Translations under genes and position numbers: made by a program
Notes under the pieces: model-generated
Databases searched by the model: none
The model's input: only the letters and a program-made list of their open reading frames with translations
What the model was told of the DNA's origin: nothing
DNA from: Nocardia pseudobrasiliensis NBRC 108224
GTDB lineage: Bacteria; Actinomycetota; Actinomycetes; Mycobacteriales; Mycobacteriaceae
Direction of reading: 5' to 3'
Assembly (NCBI RefSeq): GCF_001613105.1
Contig: NZ_BDBS01000044.1
Coordinates: 1-64,000 of the forward strand
Length of the DNA: 64,000 bases
In this document: in pieces, positions 24,001 through 36,000 of the stretch
Layout: each line of letters starts with the position of its first letter
Numbering within the stretch: position 1 is the stretch's first letter

Positions 24001-27000
24001 TGTCGAACATGGCGGTCACCGGCAGCGGGCAGCCGGTCGCCGCGCGCAGCCCATTGCGCAGCTCGACCGCCATGAGCGAGTCGAATCCCATGTGCTGGAA
24101 CGCCTGTTCGGGATCGATCGCGGCCGGATCGGTGTGGCCGAGCACCTTCGCGGTCTGGGTGCGCACGACCTCGAGGGCGACGGCGAAAGCGGCCTGTTCG
24201 TCCAGGCCCGCCAGCCGCTTCGAGAACGCCGCGACATCGACCGGCGCATCCGACCGCGCGGCCGCCCGCCGGGGGCGACTGCGCACCAGACCGCTGAACA
24301 GCGGTGGTAGGCCGGGCAATTCGCGCAGGGTCGCGGCATCGATCCGGACCGGGGCGAGGGTGGGCGCGTCGACGGTGAGCGCGGCGTCGAACAGCGCCAG
24401 ACCCTCGGCCTCGGACATCGCGCGCAAACCCGACCTCGCGAACCGAGCCCGGTCGCCCTCGCTCAGGCCGCCCACCAGACCGGCGTCCCACACACCCCAC
24501 GCCAGCGACTGCGCGGACAGACCCTGAGCGCGTCGATGTATGGCCAGACCGTCGAGGAACGCATTGGCCGCGGCGTAGTTGGCCTGTCCCGGACCGCCGG
24601 CGAGCCCGGCCATCGACGAGAACAGCACGAACATCGACACATTGCGGTGCGCGGTGAGCTCGTGCAGATGCAGTGCGCCGTCCACCTTGGGCCGCAGTAC
24701 GTTCGAAACCCGTTGCGGGGTCAGGGCGTCCACGGTGCCGTCGTCGAGAACGGCCGCGGCGTGCACGATTCCGGCCGGCTCGACGCGATCCAGCAGGGCC
24801 GCGAGGCCGGTGCGGTCGGTGATGTCGCAGGCGGCGATCGTCACCTCCGCGCCGAGTTCGGTCAGTTCGGCGTGTAACGCCTCGGCCCCCGGCGCGTCCA
24901 TACCGCGCCTGCTCACCAGGACCAACTGCTTGATCCCGTGCGCGGTCACCAGATGCCGGGCCAGCAGTGAGCCCAATCCGCCCGGCGCGCCGGTGACCAG
25001 TACCGCACCGCCGGGCGGCAGCGCCGCGGCGATCTCGGTACCCGGTGCGGGCGCGCGGCCGAGTCGGGCGGCATGGACCACGCCGTCCCGCACAAGCAAT
25101 TGCGGCTCATCGGCGGCCAGAATCCGCGGCAGGTCGACCTCACTATCGCTGTCCACCAACACGAATCGGTCCGGATGTTCGGACTGCGCCGAGCGGACCA
25201 GACCCCATACCGCGGCGGCGGCCAGATCGGTGACGGCCGCGCCGGGCAGCGCCACCGCGCCGCGGGTCACGACGACCAGCCGTGTGCGCTCCCCCGCCAC
25301 AACGCGCTGCAGTTCGGCCAGCGCGTCCCGGGTCACGGCGTGCACGGCCGCGATCGTGTCGCCGCCGCGCACCTCGAACACCTCGACCGAATCCGAGATC
25401 GCGGCCGCCTGGTGACGCGCCGGAATCGGCTGCCACTGCAGCTGATAGAGATCCTCGTGACCGGAGGCCCGCTGCGACAGGGTCAGCTGCTCGGCCGAGA
25501 TCTTGCGCAGCACAACAGATTCCGCGTCCAGGACCGGATTACCGGCGGGATCGTAGGCGGTCAGAGTCGCGGAATCCGGGCCGGTGCGGGCGATGCGCAC
25601 CCGCAGCGCGGTCGCTCCGGTCGCGAACAGTCGCACGCCGGTCCAGGCCAGCGGCAGCGCGATGGCGTCGCCGGTATCCCCGGTCAGGGCCAGGGCGTGC
25701 AGGGCGGCGTCCAGCAGCGCCGGATGCAGGTGATAGCGGTCGCCGTCGGCGACGGGCAGTTCGACCTCGGCGAAGATCACGGCGTCGTCGTCCGCGTCGC
25801 GCCACGCACGACGCAGGCCGCGGAACGCGGGCCCGTATCCGTAACCGCGCCCGGCCAATCCGTCGTAGAGCTCGGCGGTATCGATGGATTCGGCCGCGGG
25901 CGGCCAGACCGGGCACGGCGCGACGGCTTCGGTGAGCTCGGCCGGTGCCAGCACGCCGGTGGCGTGCAGCACCCACTCCGCGGCCCTGCCGCGCGCGGCG
26001 GCCGATCGGATCGACACCTCGCGGCGGCCGGATTCATCGGCCGCGCCGACGGCCACATGCAGCCGCAAACCCTCGGCGGGTACCGGCATCGGCGTCTGCA
26101 GCACCAGTTCCACCAGTTCGGGGCAGTCGACCTCGTCACCGGCCCGCAACGCCAGTTCCACCAGTCCGGTGCCCGCCATGAGGACCGTGCCGGAGACGGC
26201 GTGATCGGCCAGCCACGGCTGGCGGTGCGCGGAGACCAGTCCGGTGACCACGACGGCATCGGAATCGAATTGCGGCACAACCGCGCCCAGGAACGGATGA
26301 TCGGCCGAGTCGAGACCGGCCTCGGCGACGCCCGCCCCGGATTCGGTGGCCTCGAGCCAGTAACGCTCGCGCTGGAACGCGTAGGTCGGCAGCGCGACGG
26401 TGGCCGCGCCGGGGAACGCGGCTCGCCAGTCCACCGGCACACCCGCCACATGCGCGCGGGCCACGGCGGTCAGGAAGTCCGCGAAACCGTCCTCGTCGCG
26501 ACGCAGTGTGCCGCCGACGAATACGGCCGCGTCCGGGTCGAGACTCTCGAGCGTCTCGGTCAGGATCGGTGTCAGTACCGGATGCGGGCCGATCTCGAGG
26601 AAGGCCCGGTGCCCGAGGGCGTAGGCCGTGCGCACCGCGTCCTCGAAGCGGACCATATCGCGCACATTGCGGTACCAGTAGTCCCCGTCGAGTGTCGCGG
26701 TATCGCGCACCTCGCCGGTGACCGTCGAAATGTAGGTCACCGCGGTCGATTCGGCCGCGATGCCGGTCAGCGCCGCGCGAATGGCGGGCTCGACCGGTTC
26801 GACATATACCGAATGCGAGGCGAATTCGATCGGCACCCGCCGGGCGCGCACGCCCTCGGTCTTGTACTCGGCAACCAGTTCCTCGATCGCGTCGATCTCG
26901 CCCGACACCACCGTCGAGATCGGGCTGTTGATCGCGCCGATCTCGACGCGACCGTCCCACCGCGCCAACCGTTCTCGCATTTGATCCACCGGCAACGCCA

Positions 27001-30000
27001 CCACGGCCATGGCCCCGGTGCCCGCCAGCGGCGCCAGCGCCCGGCCCCGTGCCGCGATCAGCGCCGTGGCATCGCGCAGCGACAGCGCGCCCACCACATG
27101 CGCGGCCAGGATCTCGCCCTGGGAGTGTCCGATGACCGCGGCGGGCCGCACCCCGAACGACTCCCACAGCCGGGTCAGCGACACCGTCACCGCGAACAGG
27201 GCGGGCTGCACCACATCCAGCCGGTCCACCGGCGGCGCGCCGTCCGCGCCGCGCAGCACGTCCAGCAGCGACCAGTCCACGAATTCGGCCAGGATCTCGG
27301 CGCATTCGGTCAGTTGGGCGGCGAAGACCGGTGCGGAATCCAGCAGCGTCAACGCCATACCCACCCACTGCGCGCCGTGGCCGGGGAAGACGAACACCGG
27401 TCCGTTCGCGACCACCGCGCGGCCGCGGGCGACGTGCGCGGCGGTCGCGCCGTCTGCGATCGCGCGCAGACCCGAGAGCAGTTCGTCGCGATCGCGTCCG
27501 ACCGCGACGGCACGATCGGGAAAGACGCTCCGGGCGGTCAGCGACCAGCCGACATCGATCGGATCCAGATCGGGCCGCCGCTCCAAATGGTTCAGCAGTC
27601 GTTCGGCCTGCGCCGAGACGGTCTGCGCGCCGATACCCGAGAGCACCCACGCCACCGCGTCCGGCCGCGAATCGACCGGTGCGACAGTGGGTTCCGGGGC
27701 GGGCGGCTCGGACAGGATCAGATGGGCATTGGTGCCGCTGATGCCGAAGCCGGAGATCGCCGCGCGGCGCGGACGGTCCCCGCGCGGCCACGGCCGCGCC
27801 TCGGTCAACAGTTCCACCGCGCCCTCGGACCAGTCCACATGCCGCGACGGCGCGTCGACATGCAGTGTGGCGGGCAGGGTTTCGTGTCGCAGCGCGGCGA
27901 CCAGCTTGATGACACCGGCCACTCCGGCGGCCGCCTGGGAGTGGCCGAGATTGGATTTCACCGAACCCAACCACAGCGGGCGCTCGGCCTCGCGCCCGCG
28001 ACCGTAGGTCGCCAGCAGGGCCTGCGCCTCGATCGGATCGCCCAGGGCGGTACCGGTGCCGTGCGCCTCGACCGCGTCGATCTCGGCGGCGGTGAGTCCG
28101 GCATTGCTCAGCGCGGCGCGGATCACCCGCTGCTGTGCGGGACCGTTGGGTGCGGCCAGTCCATTGCTCGCGCCGTCCTGGTTGAGCGCCGAGCCCTCGA
28201 GCACCGCGAGCACCCGATGGCCGTTGCGCACCGCGTCGGAAAGACGTTCCAGCACAACCACGCCCGCGCCCTCGGAGAATCCGGTGCCGTCGGCGGCATC
28301 GGCGAATGCCTTGCAGCGCCCGTCCGGGGACAGTCCGCGCTGGCGCGCGAAGCCGATCAGCACACCCGGTGAGGACATGATCGTGACGCCGCCCGCCAGG
28401 GCGAGCGAACATTCGCCGGTCCGCAGCGCCTGCGCCGCGAGGTGCATGGCGACCAGCGACGACGAGCAGGCGGTGTCCACCGTGACGGCCGGACCCTCGA
28501 GGCCGAGGGTGTAGGCGACCCGACCGGAAGCGACGCTCGAGGTGCTGCTCTCACCGAGGTAGGCCTCGACCTCCTCGGGCACCCGGGCCAGGCGGGTGGC
28601 GTAATCGGCGTAGGTGATGCCGGTATACACGCCGGTGGCGCTGCCCTGCAACGACTTCGGGTCTATCCCGGCGTGTTCGAGGGCCTCCCAGGACACCTCC
28701 AGGATCAGCCGCTGCTGCGGATCGATCGCCAGGGCCTCGCGCGGACTGATCCGGAAGAAGCCCGCGTCGAAATCGGCCACATCCGACAGGAAGCCACCGG
28801 CCCGGGTGTAGGTGGTTCCGGTCGCGTCGGGATCCGGATCGTAGAGCCGATCCAGATCCCAGCCGCGATCGGTCGGGAAATCACCCAGTACGTCGCGCTT
28901 TTCGGCGACGACGTCCCACAGATCGTCCATCGACGCGATGCCGCCGGGATAGCGGCAGCCGATGCCGACGATCACGACGGGATCGGACTCCTGCCGCGCC
29001 GCGGTCACTTTCGCGGCGACCTCGGTGACGGCCTCGGCCGGTGCGAGTTCGGTACGCAGATGCGTGGCCAGGGCGCGCGGGGTCGGGAAGTCGAAGACAG
29101 CGGTCGCGGGCAGCCGCACCGGCAACGCGCGCTGTAGGCGATTGCGGAACTCGACGGCGCTGAGCGAATCGAATCCCAGGTCCTTGAAGGTGAATTCGGT
29201 ATCGATCGCCGCCTCGGACGGATACCCCAGCACCGCCGCGGCGTGTTCGGTGATCATCGCCAGCAGCAGCCGGTCCTGATCCGCGCGCGACAATCCGGCC
29301 AGCCGGGCGGCCAGTTCGGAGGTCGTCGGCGCGGCGGCTGCGACGGACCGCCGCCGCGACGGCAGCAGGCCGCGCAGTATGCCCGGCGCGGTATCGGTTT
29401 CGGCGAGGGCGGCGGTGTCGAGGTGGGCGGCCGCGACGAGCGGACTGCCCAGGGTCAGGGCGGTGTCGAACAGGGCCAGGCCCTGCTCGGCCGACAGCGG
29501 GGTGACGCCGCCGCGGCGCAGCCGGGCCAGGTCCTGATCGGACAGCTTGCCGGTCATACCGCCGCCGGTCTCCCACAGCCCCCAGGCCACCGACAACGCG
29601 GGCAGCCCGCGATGGGCGCGATGCTGGGCCAGGGCGTCCAGGAAGGTGTTGGCCGCGGCGTAATTGGCCTGTCCCGCACCGCCGATCAACCCGGCCAGCG
29701 AGGAGAACAGTACGAAGGCCGACAGATCCAGTTCGGCGGTCAGTTCGTGCAGATGCCAGGCCGCGTCGACCTTGGGACGCAGGGCCGCGGTCAGCGCGTC
29801 CGGCGTCAGCTCCGCGAAGGTCGCGTCCTCCAGTACACCCGCGGCGTGCACGACGGCGGTGAGCGGATGTTCGGCCGGGATGTCCGCGATCGCCGCGGCG
29901 AGGGTCGCGCGATCGGCGACGTCCCCGGCTATCACCCGTACCTCGGCATCCGCCTCGGCCAGCTCCGCCACCAGTTCCCGCGCGCCCGGCGCGGCCGGAC

Positions 30001-33000
30001 CCGAGCGACTCAGCAGCACCAGCCGCCGCGCGCCGTGGGCGGTCACCAGATGCCGGGCCAGCAGCGCGCCGAGTGCGCCGGTGCCGCCGGTCATCAGCAC
30101 GGTGCCCGCCGGATCGAATGTCGTCGGCATGGTGAGCACGTTCTTGCCGATGTGGCGGGCCTCGCTGATGTAGCGCAGCACCTCGGGCGCGCGCCGCGCG
30201 TCCCAGGCCGCCACGGGCAGCGGGGTGAGGGCCTCGTCGGCGAACAGGGCCATGAGTTCGCCGAACATGCGCCCGATCAGATCCGGCGCGAGATCGGGCA
30301 GCGAGAAGGCCCGGTAGTCGACGTTCGGATGCTGTGCGGCAACGACATTCGCGTCCCGGATATCGGTCTTGCCCAGCTCCACGAATCGGCCGCCGCGCGG
30401 CAGCAGCCGCAGCGACGCGTCGACGAATTCACCCGACAGCGAGCCGAGCACCACATCCATGCCCCGGCCCGCGGTGGCGACGAGGAATTCGGCCTCGAAG
30501 CTCAGCGCGCGCGAATCGGCGATCCGGATGTCCTCGAAACCGAGATCGCGCAGCACCGGCCATTTCGCGGGGTGCGCGGTGACGAACACCTCCGCGCCGC
30601 GCAACCGGGCCAATTGCACCGCGGCCATACCGACTCCGCCGGTCGCGGCGTGCACCAGCACCGTATCGCCGGGTTCGAGCCGGGCGAGTTCGTGCAGGGC
30701 ATAGTAGGCGGTGAGGAATACCGCGGGCACGCCCGCCGCCTCGTGGAAGGTCCAGCGCGCCGGAATCGCGGTGAGTTCGCGACGGTCGGCGACCACCTCG
30801 GGTCCGGTGGCGGGCAATAGTCCGAAAACCCGGTCGCCCGGGGCGAATTCGGTGACATCGTCGCCGACCTCGAGTACGACGCCCGCGCCCTCGCCGCCGA
30901 ATACCGAGGTGTCGTCGCTGACCAGACCCAGCGCCATGGCCACATCGCGGAAGTTCACGCCGGTGGCCCGCACCGCCAGCCGGACGTCGCCCGGGCCGAG
31001 TTCGGTTGCGGCAGCGGGCGTCGCGGTGATGTTGTCCCCGGTCAGCTCGCCGGTTCCGGCCACCCGCACCTGCCAGCCGGGCTCGCGGGTCAGGGCCACC
31101 GCCCCGATCGTGCCCACGACGCCGCGGGTCAGCCGCGGGGTGTAGGCCGCGCCGTGGCGCAGTGCCAGTTGCGGTTCACCGGCGGTGACGGCCAGCGATA
31201 CCGCGCGTTCGGCGTCGGTCCAGGCGTCGACGTCGACCAGCAGCACACGGTCCGGATATTCGGTCTGCGCCGAGCGCAGCAGACCCCAGGCCGAGGCGTG
31301 CGCCAGATCGGTGACGCCGTCGCCGCCGCTGATCGCGATCGCCTGGCGGGTCACCACCGCGATCCGGTCGGTGGTGGCGGTGAGCCGTTCGCGGACGCGG
31401 TCGAGCAGATCGGTCAGCTCGTGATGCACCCGATCGAGCAGGCTGCCGGAAGGTTCGGCGGCATAGCGCAATTCGATGATCTCGGGGATGCTCTCGACGG
31501 TCGCCGACGGCAGCGGCGGCAGCGGCAGCCACTGCACGCCGTAGAGGTGTTCGTCCGTACCGGCCGGGGATCCCGCCAGCGCCTCCGGCGACAGTGCGCG
31601 CAGCGTCACCTCGGCCGTGGCGACCGGCGCACCGGACGGATCGGCGAGGGTCACCCGCACGCGATCGGAGCCGAGCGGGCTCAGCCGCACCCGCAACGCC
31701 GTCGCGCCCACCGCGGACAGCGACACCGCGGACCAGGCGAACGGAACCAGCACGGCCTCCGAGGCCGCGGCGAAATCGAGGAACCGGCTGGCGTGCAGGG
31801 CCGCGTCCAGCAGTGCGGGGTGCAGGCCGTAGTCCGCCGCGTCGTCGCGCAGCGCCTCCGGCAGCGCGACCTCGGCGAGGACTTCCTCGCCGCTGCGCCA
31901 CGCCGCGCGCAGTCCCTGGAAGCCCGGACCGTAGGCATATCCCCGATCGGCCAGGCGCGCATAGCAATCGGTGACATCGAGCGCTTCGGCCTCGGCCACC
32001 GGCCAGGACAGATCGGCGACCGGTTCGGGTTGCGCCGTGGTCAAGACGCCACGGGCGTGCAACGTCCACGGGATGTCGCCCGCCGCCGGCCGGGAATAGA
32101 CAGCCACGGCGCGATCGCCGTCGTCGACGCCGCCGACGGTGATCTGCACGTCACGATCGGTGTCGAAAGTCATGGGGGCGTACAGGATCAGCTCGCGCAG
32201 CACACCGGCCCCGACCGCGTCGCCCGCGCGGATGGCGAGCTCCACATAGGCGGTGCCGGGCAGGATGACGGTATCGCCGACGGCGTGATCGGCCAGCCAC
32301 GGTACGGCGGCCGCGGCGATCCGGCCGGTGAGGCTCGCGCCCCCCGAATCAGGCTGCGTCAGTACGGCATTGAGCAGGGGATGATCGACGCTGTCCCAGC
32401 CCGCCCCGCTGCCGCGTCGGACCGGTTCGGCCCAGTAGGTCTGCTCGTCCCAGGCATAGGTCGGCAGCTCCGCCCAGTCACCCTCGGGGATGAGCTTCGC
32501 CCAATCCAGTTGCAGGCCACCGACATACAGTTGCGCCAGCGACCGGTCCAGGCAGCGCGCACCGTCGGCGTCGCGGCGCAGCGAGCCGACCGCGACCAGT
32601 TCCCGCTCACCCGCGATCGCCTCGAGAGCCGTCAGCAGTGCCGGATGCGGACTCAGCTCGACGAAATAGCGCACCCCGTCAGCCAGCATGCGGGCCACGG
32701 TGTCGGCGAAGCGCACCGGCTCGCGCAGATTGCGGTACCAGTACTCGGCGGCCAGCGTCGTTTCGACCGGTTCGGCCGATACCGTCGAATACCATTGCGC
32801 GGCGGTCGATGTGGTGTCGATTCCGGCCAGATCGGTGAGCAGCCGCTCGCGCAGCGGCTCCATGCCCGCGGTGTGCGAGGCGTAGTCGACCGGAAGTTCA
32901 CGGGTGAACACCCCGGCGGCGTCCAGTTCGGCCAGCACCGCGCGCAACGCCTCGGGGACGCCCGCGATGACCGTGGCGCGGTCGCTGTTGATCGCGGCGA

Positions 33001-36000
33001 TCGAGACCTGTCCGTCGAAAGCCGCCAGCCGCGCGGCGATTTCGTCCACGGCGGCCCCGACGACGGCCATGCGGCCGCTGCCCGCGACATCGGCCAGCGC
33101 GCGACTGCGCAGCACCACGACGGTCACCGCGTCGCGCAGCGACAGCGCGCCGGCGAGGTAGGCGGCGGCGATTTCGCCCTGGCTGTGGCCGATCACCGCG
33201 TCCGGTTCGATTCCGGCCGCACGCCAGAGCGCGGCCAGCGAGACCATCACCGCGAACAGCACCGGCTGCACGACATCGTCGCGATCCAGTCCGGGCGCGT
33301 CGGGCGCGCCGGTGAGCACCGCCACCGGCGACCAGCCCGCCAGCGAGCGGACCACGGCGTCGCAACGCTCGAATTCGGTACGGAATACGGGTGAATTCGC
33401 GAGCAGATCGCGGGCCATCCCGTCCCACTGCGCGCCCTGACCCGGGCAGACGAATGCGATCCGCCCGCCCGCCAGCGCCGGGCGGGTGGCCACCGCGACA
33501 TCCGCGTCGTCCGCCTCGGCGCGCAGCGCGTCCAGTCCGCGCAGCAGATCCTCGCGCCGGTCGGCGACGATCGCGGCACGCCATTCGAAATGCGTGCGGT
33601 GCGTGGCCAGAGTACGCGCGACGGCGGCCGGTTCGAGCTCGGGACGATCGCGCAGGGCGGCGGCGAGCCGCGCGGCCTGGCCGCGCAGCGCGGTCTCGCT
33701 GCGGGCCGAAATCGGCAGCAGGCGAGGCGCACCCGGCTCGGCGGCGACGGTGGCCGCGACGGGCGGTTCCTCGAGGATCACATGCGCGTTGGTGCCGCTG
33801 ATACCGAATGAGCTCACCCCGGCGCGCCGCACGCGATCGGTCCGGGGCCACGGCCGCGAACGCGTCTGAAGGGCCAACCCGCTTGCCGCCCAGTCGATCT
33901 GCGTGGTCGGTTCGGCGGCGTGCAGGGTCGGTGGCAGGGTCTGCCCGGTCAGGGCCAAGACGGTCTTGATGACGCCGCCGATTCCGGCGGCGGCCTGCAT
34001 ATGACCGAGATTGGATTTCAGCGAGCCCAGTCCGACCGGATTGTCGGCCGCGCGCCCCGGGCCGAAAACCCGTGCCAACGCGCGGGCTTCGATGGGATCG
34101 CCCAGGGTGGTGCCGGTGCCGTGCGCCTCGACGTAGTCGATATCGGCGGGTTCGAGTCCGGCCGTGGCCAGCGCCGCGCGCACCACACGCTCCTGCGCCA
34201 GGCCGTTCGGCGCGGTCAGACCCTGACTGCGCCCGTCCTGATTGATCGCCGAACCGCGAATGACCGCGCGTACGCGATCGCCGTCGCGCAGCGCGTCGGA
34301 CAGCCGCTTGACCAGGACCACACCGCAGCCCTCGGCCCAGACCATACCGTCGGCCGATTCCGCGAACGCCCGGGTCTCGCCCGACGGCGACAGCGCGCCC
34401 ATGCGGCTGAACTCCACATGCGCGTTCGGCGTCACCAACAGCGTCACGCCACCGGCGAGCGCGGCATCGCATTCGCCCGCGCGCAGCGCCTGAATCGCCA
34501 AGTGCAGCGCGACGAGTGAGGACGAGCAGGCGGTGTCGACGGTGACCGCGGGGCCGTGCAGACCCAGCGAATACGCGATGCGCCCGGATACGACGCTGCC
34601 CGCCGAGCCGACCGCCACATGCCCGTCGAGCTGTTCGAGCGCGGCCCCGGCCAGATAACCGCTCTGATAGCAGCCCAGATACACACCCGTGCTGGTGCCG
34701 CCGAGGCTGCGCGGATCGATACCCGCCCGCTCGATGGCCTCCCAGGCGGTCTGCAGGGCCAGCCGCTGCTGCGGATCCATCGCGGTGGCCTCGTTCGGGC
34801 TGATGCCGAAGAACGCGGCGTCGAATCCGTCGATGGCGTCGAGGAATCCGCCGCGCAGCGAATAGGCCAACCCCTCGGCGTCCCAGCGCCCGGCGGGCGC
34901 CTCGTCGACGACGTCGCGGCCGTCGATCAGAAGCTGCCACAGCGCGTCCGGATCGCCGACGCCGCCCGGGAATCGGCATGCCATCGACACGATGGCGATG
35001 GGGTCGTCGGTGGCGGCGGTGTGCGAGATCGGCTGCGCCGCATCGGCTTCCGGCTCGATGGCGGCGGCGAGCAGGGTGATGGTCGGATGTTCGAAGGCGA
35101 GGCTCGGATCGAGGCTGCGGCCCACGACCTCACCCAGTTCGGTCATCAATTCGACCAGACCCCGTGAGCCAAGCCCCAATTCGGCCAGCGGCCGGTCGGG
35201 ATCGATGCGCGCGGCGGCCAGGCCGGTGCGCGCGGCGACGCGATCGATCAGCCAGGATCGCACCGAGACCGGATCCGGCGACCGGATTGGATCCGCTACG
35301 GGCGCAGCCGGTTCCACCACCGCGAGCGAACCCTCGAGATAGCCGATTCGGCAGGCTTGCCGCTGGATCTTGCCGCTGCTGGTCTTGGGAATCGTGCGCG
35401 GCCGCAGCAGCACCACCGCGGCGAGGGTGACCGCGTGCTCGGCGCTGACGGCGGCCCGGATGGCGTCCTCGATCTCGGCCAGCCGCCGCGGATCGTCGGA
35501 TTTGACCTCGGCCGCGATGACCGCGCGCTCCTCGTCAGCGGCGTCGATCGCGAAGGCCGCGACGCATCCGGCGCGCACATCGCGATGCGCGGATTCGACG
35601 GTCTGCTCGATGTCCTGCGGATAGTGGTTCTTGCCGTCAACGATCAGCAGATCCTTCGACCGGCCGGTGACGAACAGTTCGCCGTCATGCCAGACGCCCA
35701 GATCGCCGGTGCGCAGGAAGCCGTCGCGGCCATCCGCGAGCCGAGCGCCGAAGACCTCACGACTCTTGTCCGGATCGCCCAGATAGCCCTGTGCGACACC
35801 CGCACCCGCCACCCAGATCTCGCCCTCGTCACCCTCGGCGCATTCGGTGGCGGTCTCGGGATCGGCGACCACGACCGTGACACCGCTGGGCGGTACGCCG
35901 ACCCCGACCAGATCCGCGACGCCGGGCCGGGGGCGCAGCGTCGGCGCGCGATCCACCGGGGCGCCCGCGACCAGGAGCGTGGCCTCGGCCAAGCCGTAGA

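Noticed and set aside
25073..28372. 1099-codon open frame on the plus strand opposite the PKS
   Set aside because: It mirrors the third-position GC bias of the PKS on the other strand. The peptide is rich in Arg, Gln, His and Gly and shows no domain. The same applies to the other long plus-strand frames between 18.7 and 37 kb.
34500..34540. Near-identical DNA shared by the KS1 and KS2 regions as a possible repeat or recombination scar
   Set aside because: The similarity is limited to conserved catalytic motifs of paralogous ketosynthases and is expected in any modular PKS.
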